Origin: Caldisericaceae bacterium
Lineage (GTDB): Bacteria > Calditrichota > Calditrichia > Calditrichales > Calditrichaceae
Assembly (NCBI GenBank): GCA_021160885.1
Contig: JAGHBR010000326.1
Coordinates: 1-7,005, forward strand
Direction of reading: 5' to 3'
Length of the DNA stretch: 7,005 nucleotides
Below, in pieces: positions 6,373 through 7,005 of the stretch (positions are counted from its first letter, which is position 1; each line of letters starts with the position of its first letter). The position numbers were made by a program, and so were the translations under genes. Under the pieces are notes generated by a model. That model ran no database searches and was not told the DNA's origin. It was given only the letters and a program-made list of their open reading frames with translations.

Positions 6373-6399
6373 TTGTTAGTTAACAAGACGCAGTGCGTC
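6373..6399. repeat. two abutting palindromes
   Basis: TTGTTA-GT-TAACAA (6373-6386) is followed without a gap by GACGCA-G-TGCGTC (6387-6399). Both have six perfect base pairs. One is AT-rich and the other GC-rich, so they are not copies of each other. They lie in the non-coding stretch beyond the lon terminator. They could be a composite protein-binding site or part of a dispersed repeat; no function can be assigned. Confidence 0.4.
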
Positions 6400-6500
6400 G
6401 CGGTGAATGCAAGTTTAGTCAAAATAGCATATTCAGATTTGAAATGTGAGATGTACAAGATGGTTCCCTCTGGCAGTTGTTGAAACCTGTTGCTCCAATT

Positions 6501-6533
6501 AAAAAAGCCCGATCCTCAATGAATCGGGCTTTT
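6501..6533 (-). terminator. lon: intrinsic terminator of lon
   Basis: On the minus strand AAAAGCCCGAT (6533-6523) pairs perfectly with ATCGGGCTTTT (6513-6503) around a nine-base loop, and the stem runs into a T-tract ending at 6501. It starts four bases after the lon stop codon. This is a textbook Rho-independent terminator, so lon is the last gene of its transcript. The A-run on the other side means it could also work weakly in the plus direction. Confidence 0.92.
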
Positions 6534-6537
6534 ATGA

Positions 6538-7005
6538 TTATTTTTTCTGATCAAAAGCCAGTTCAATCAGTTCGTCCACCTCTTTGATGTAATGAAATTT
6601 CATGCCTTCGATGTGTCGTTTTGGAATTTCGGCCAGGTCTTTTTTGTTCTTTTCAGGCAAAATAACAGTGTCAATGCCGGCGCGCTTGGCGGCGATCACT
6701 TTCTCCCGAATACCGCCTACAGGTAACACCAGACCGCGCAGCGTAATTTCACCGGTCATGGCTAAATTGCTCTTCACGCATTTGTTACTGTACAATGAGT
6801 ACAAAGCAGCAAATATGGTAATCCCCGCGCTGGGACCATCCTTAGGAATGGCGCCGGCCGGCACGTGAATATGCGTATCGTATTTTTCGTAAAAGTCATC
6901 TTCAATGCCATACTTTTCCGCGTTCGAACGCAGGTAACTCATGGCCGCGCTGGCCGATTCCTTCATTACCTCACCTAGCTTTCCGGTCAGTTGCAACTGC
7001 CCTTT
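6538..7005 (-). CDS. lon: ATP-dependent protease LonA, C-terminal proteolytic domain (partial)
   Basis: The 3' end of lon; its start lies beyond the right edge. The 155 visible residues begin KGQLQLTGKLGEVMKESA, the familiar entry to the Lon protease domain, and continue through HIHVPAGAIPKDGPSAG. The catalytic Ser is in DGPSAG (codon 6831-6829) and the catalytic Lys in GGIREKVIAAKRAG (codon 6702-6700). They are 43 residues apart, as in E. coli Lon (Ser679/Lys722), so the active dyad is intact. Lon is a cytoplasmic hexameric AAA+ protease that degrades misfolded and regulatory proteins. The TTG at 6996 is an internal Leu codon, not a start, since the conserved frame continues to the edge. A strong terminator follows the stop by four bases. 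Confidence 0.97.
   Translation of the reverse strand, partial: KGQLQLTGKLGEVMKESASAAMSYLRSNAEKYGIEDDFYEKYDTHIHVPAGAIPKDGPSAGITIFAALYSLYSNKCVKSNLAMTGEITLRGLVLPVGGIREKVIAAKRAGIDTVILPEKNKKDLAEIPKRHIEGMKFHYIKEVDELIELAFDQKK

Noticed and set aside
5967..6500. tRNA, CRISPR array or riboswitch in the longest gap
   Set aside because: I saw no cloverleaf, no regularly spaced direct repeats and no known riboswitch core; only separate small palindromes are present.
6602..6868. Plus-strand open frame opposite lon
   Set aside because: It is the antisense of the conserved Lon protease domain, with no independent support.
6994..6996. TTG as start of a short stand-alone Lon-domain protein
   Set aside because: The conserved Lon frame continues upstream to the window edge (KGQ before the Leu), so this is an internal codon of a partial gene.

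Overview
The window has four recognisable protein-coding regions, one gene start cut by the left edge, one transposase remnant and two intergenic stretches with small structured elements. The organism looks like a Gram-negative or diderm bacterium of low to moderate GC. Four of the genes have clear Shine-Dalgarno sequences at the right distance, which argues against typical Bacteroidetes. The large secreted VIT/VWA/TPR/DUF2135 protein, class II xylose isomerase and LonA together would fit a Calditrichota or other FCB-group genome. That placement is inference only.

Left part (1-2667), a pentose-utilisation locus. xylA (xylose isomerase, minus strand) and a LacI-family regulator (plus strand) are divergent across about 200 bp. 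The gap holds a good LacI-type operator, an imperfect 14-bp palindrome with a central CG, which overlaps the predicted promoter of the regulator. A further minus-strand gene starts at 25, downstream of xylA, with its own strong ribosome binding site, and only 8 codons of it are visible. The simplest model is that the regulator represses itself and the xylA operon until a sugar or sugar phosphate binds it.

Middle part (2668-3029). Most of this stretch is a decayed IS3-type transposase OrfA fragment, with a small hairpin at its left edge.

Central gene (3030-5966, minus). It encodes a 978-residue exported protein with, in order, a signal peptide, a VIT domain, a VWA domain with an intact metal site, a linker of unusual codon use, TPR-like helices and a C-terminal DUF2135 domain. 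Its function is not known from sequence.

Right part (5967-7005). The intergenic region 5967-6500 holds a possible 47-codon cysteine-containing ORF, a REP-like GC-rich palindrome and two abutting palindromes. It ends at a textbook terminator serving the 3' end of lon, whose proteolytic domain runs off the right edge.

I see no convincing new multi-gene system. The least explained items are the foreign-looking linker in the VIT/VWA protein, the structured intergenic segment 6120-6400, and the possible start-codon hairpin of the gene at the left edge.
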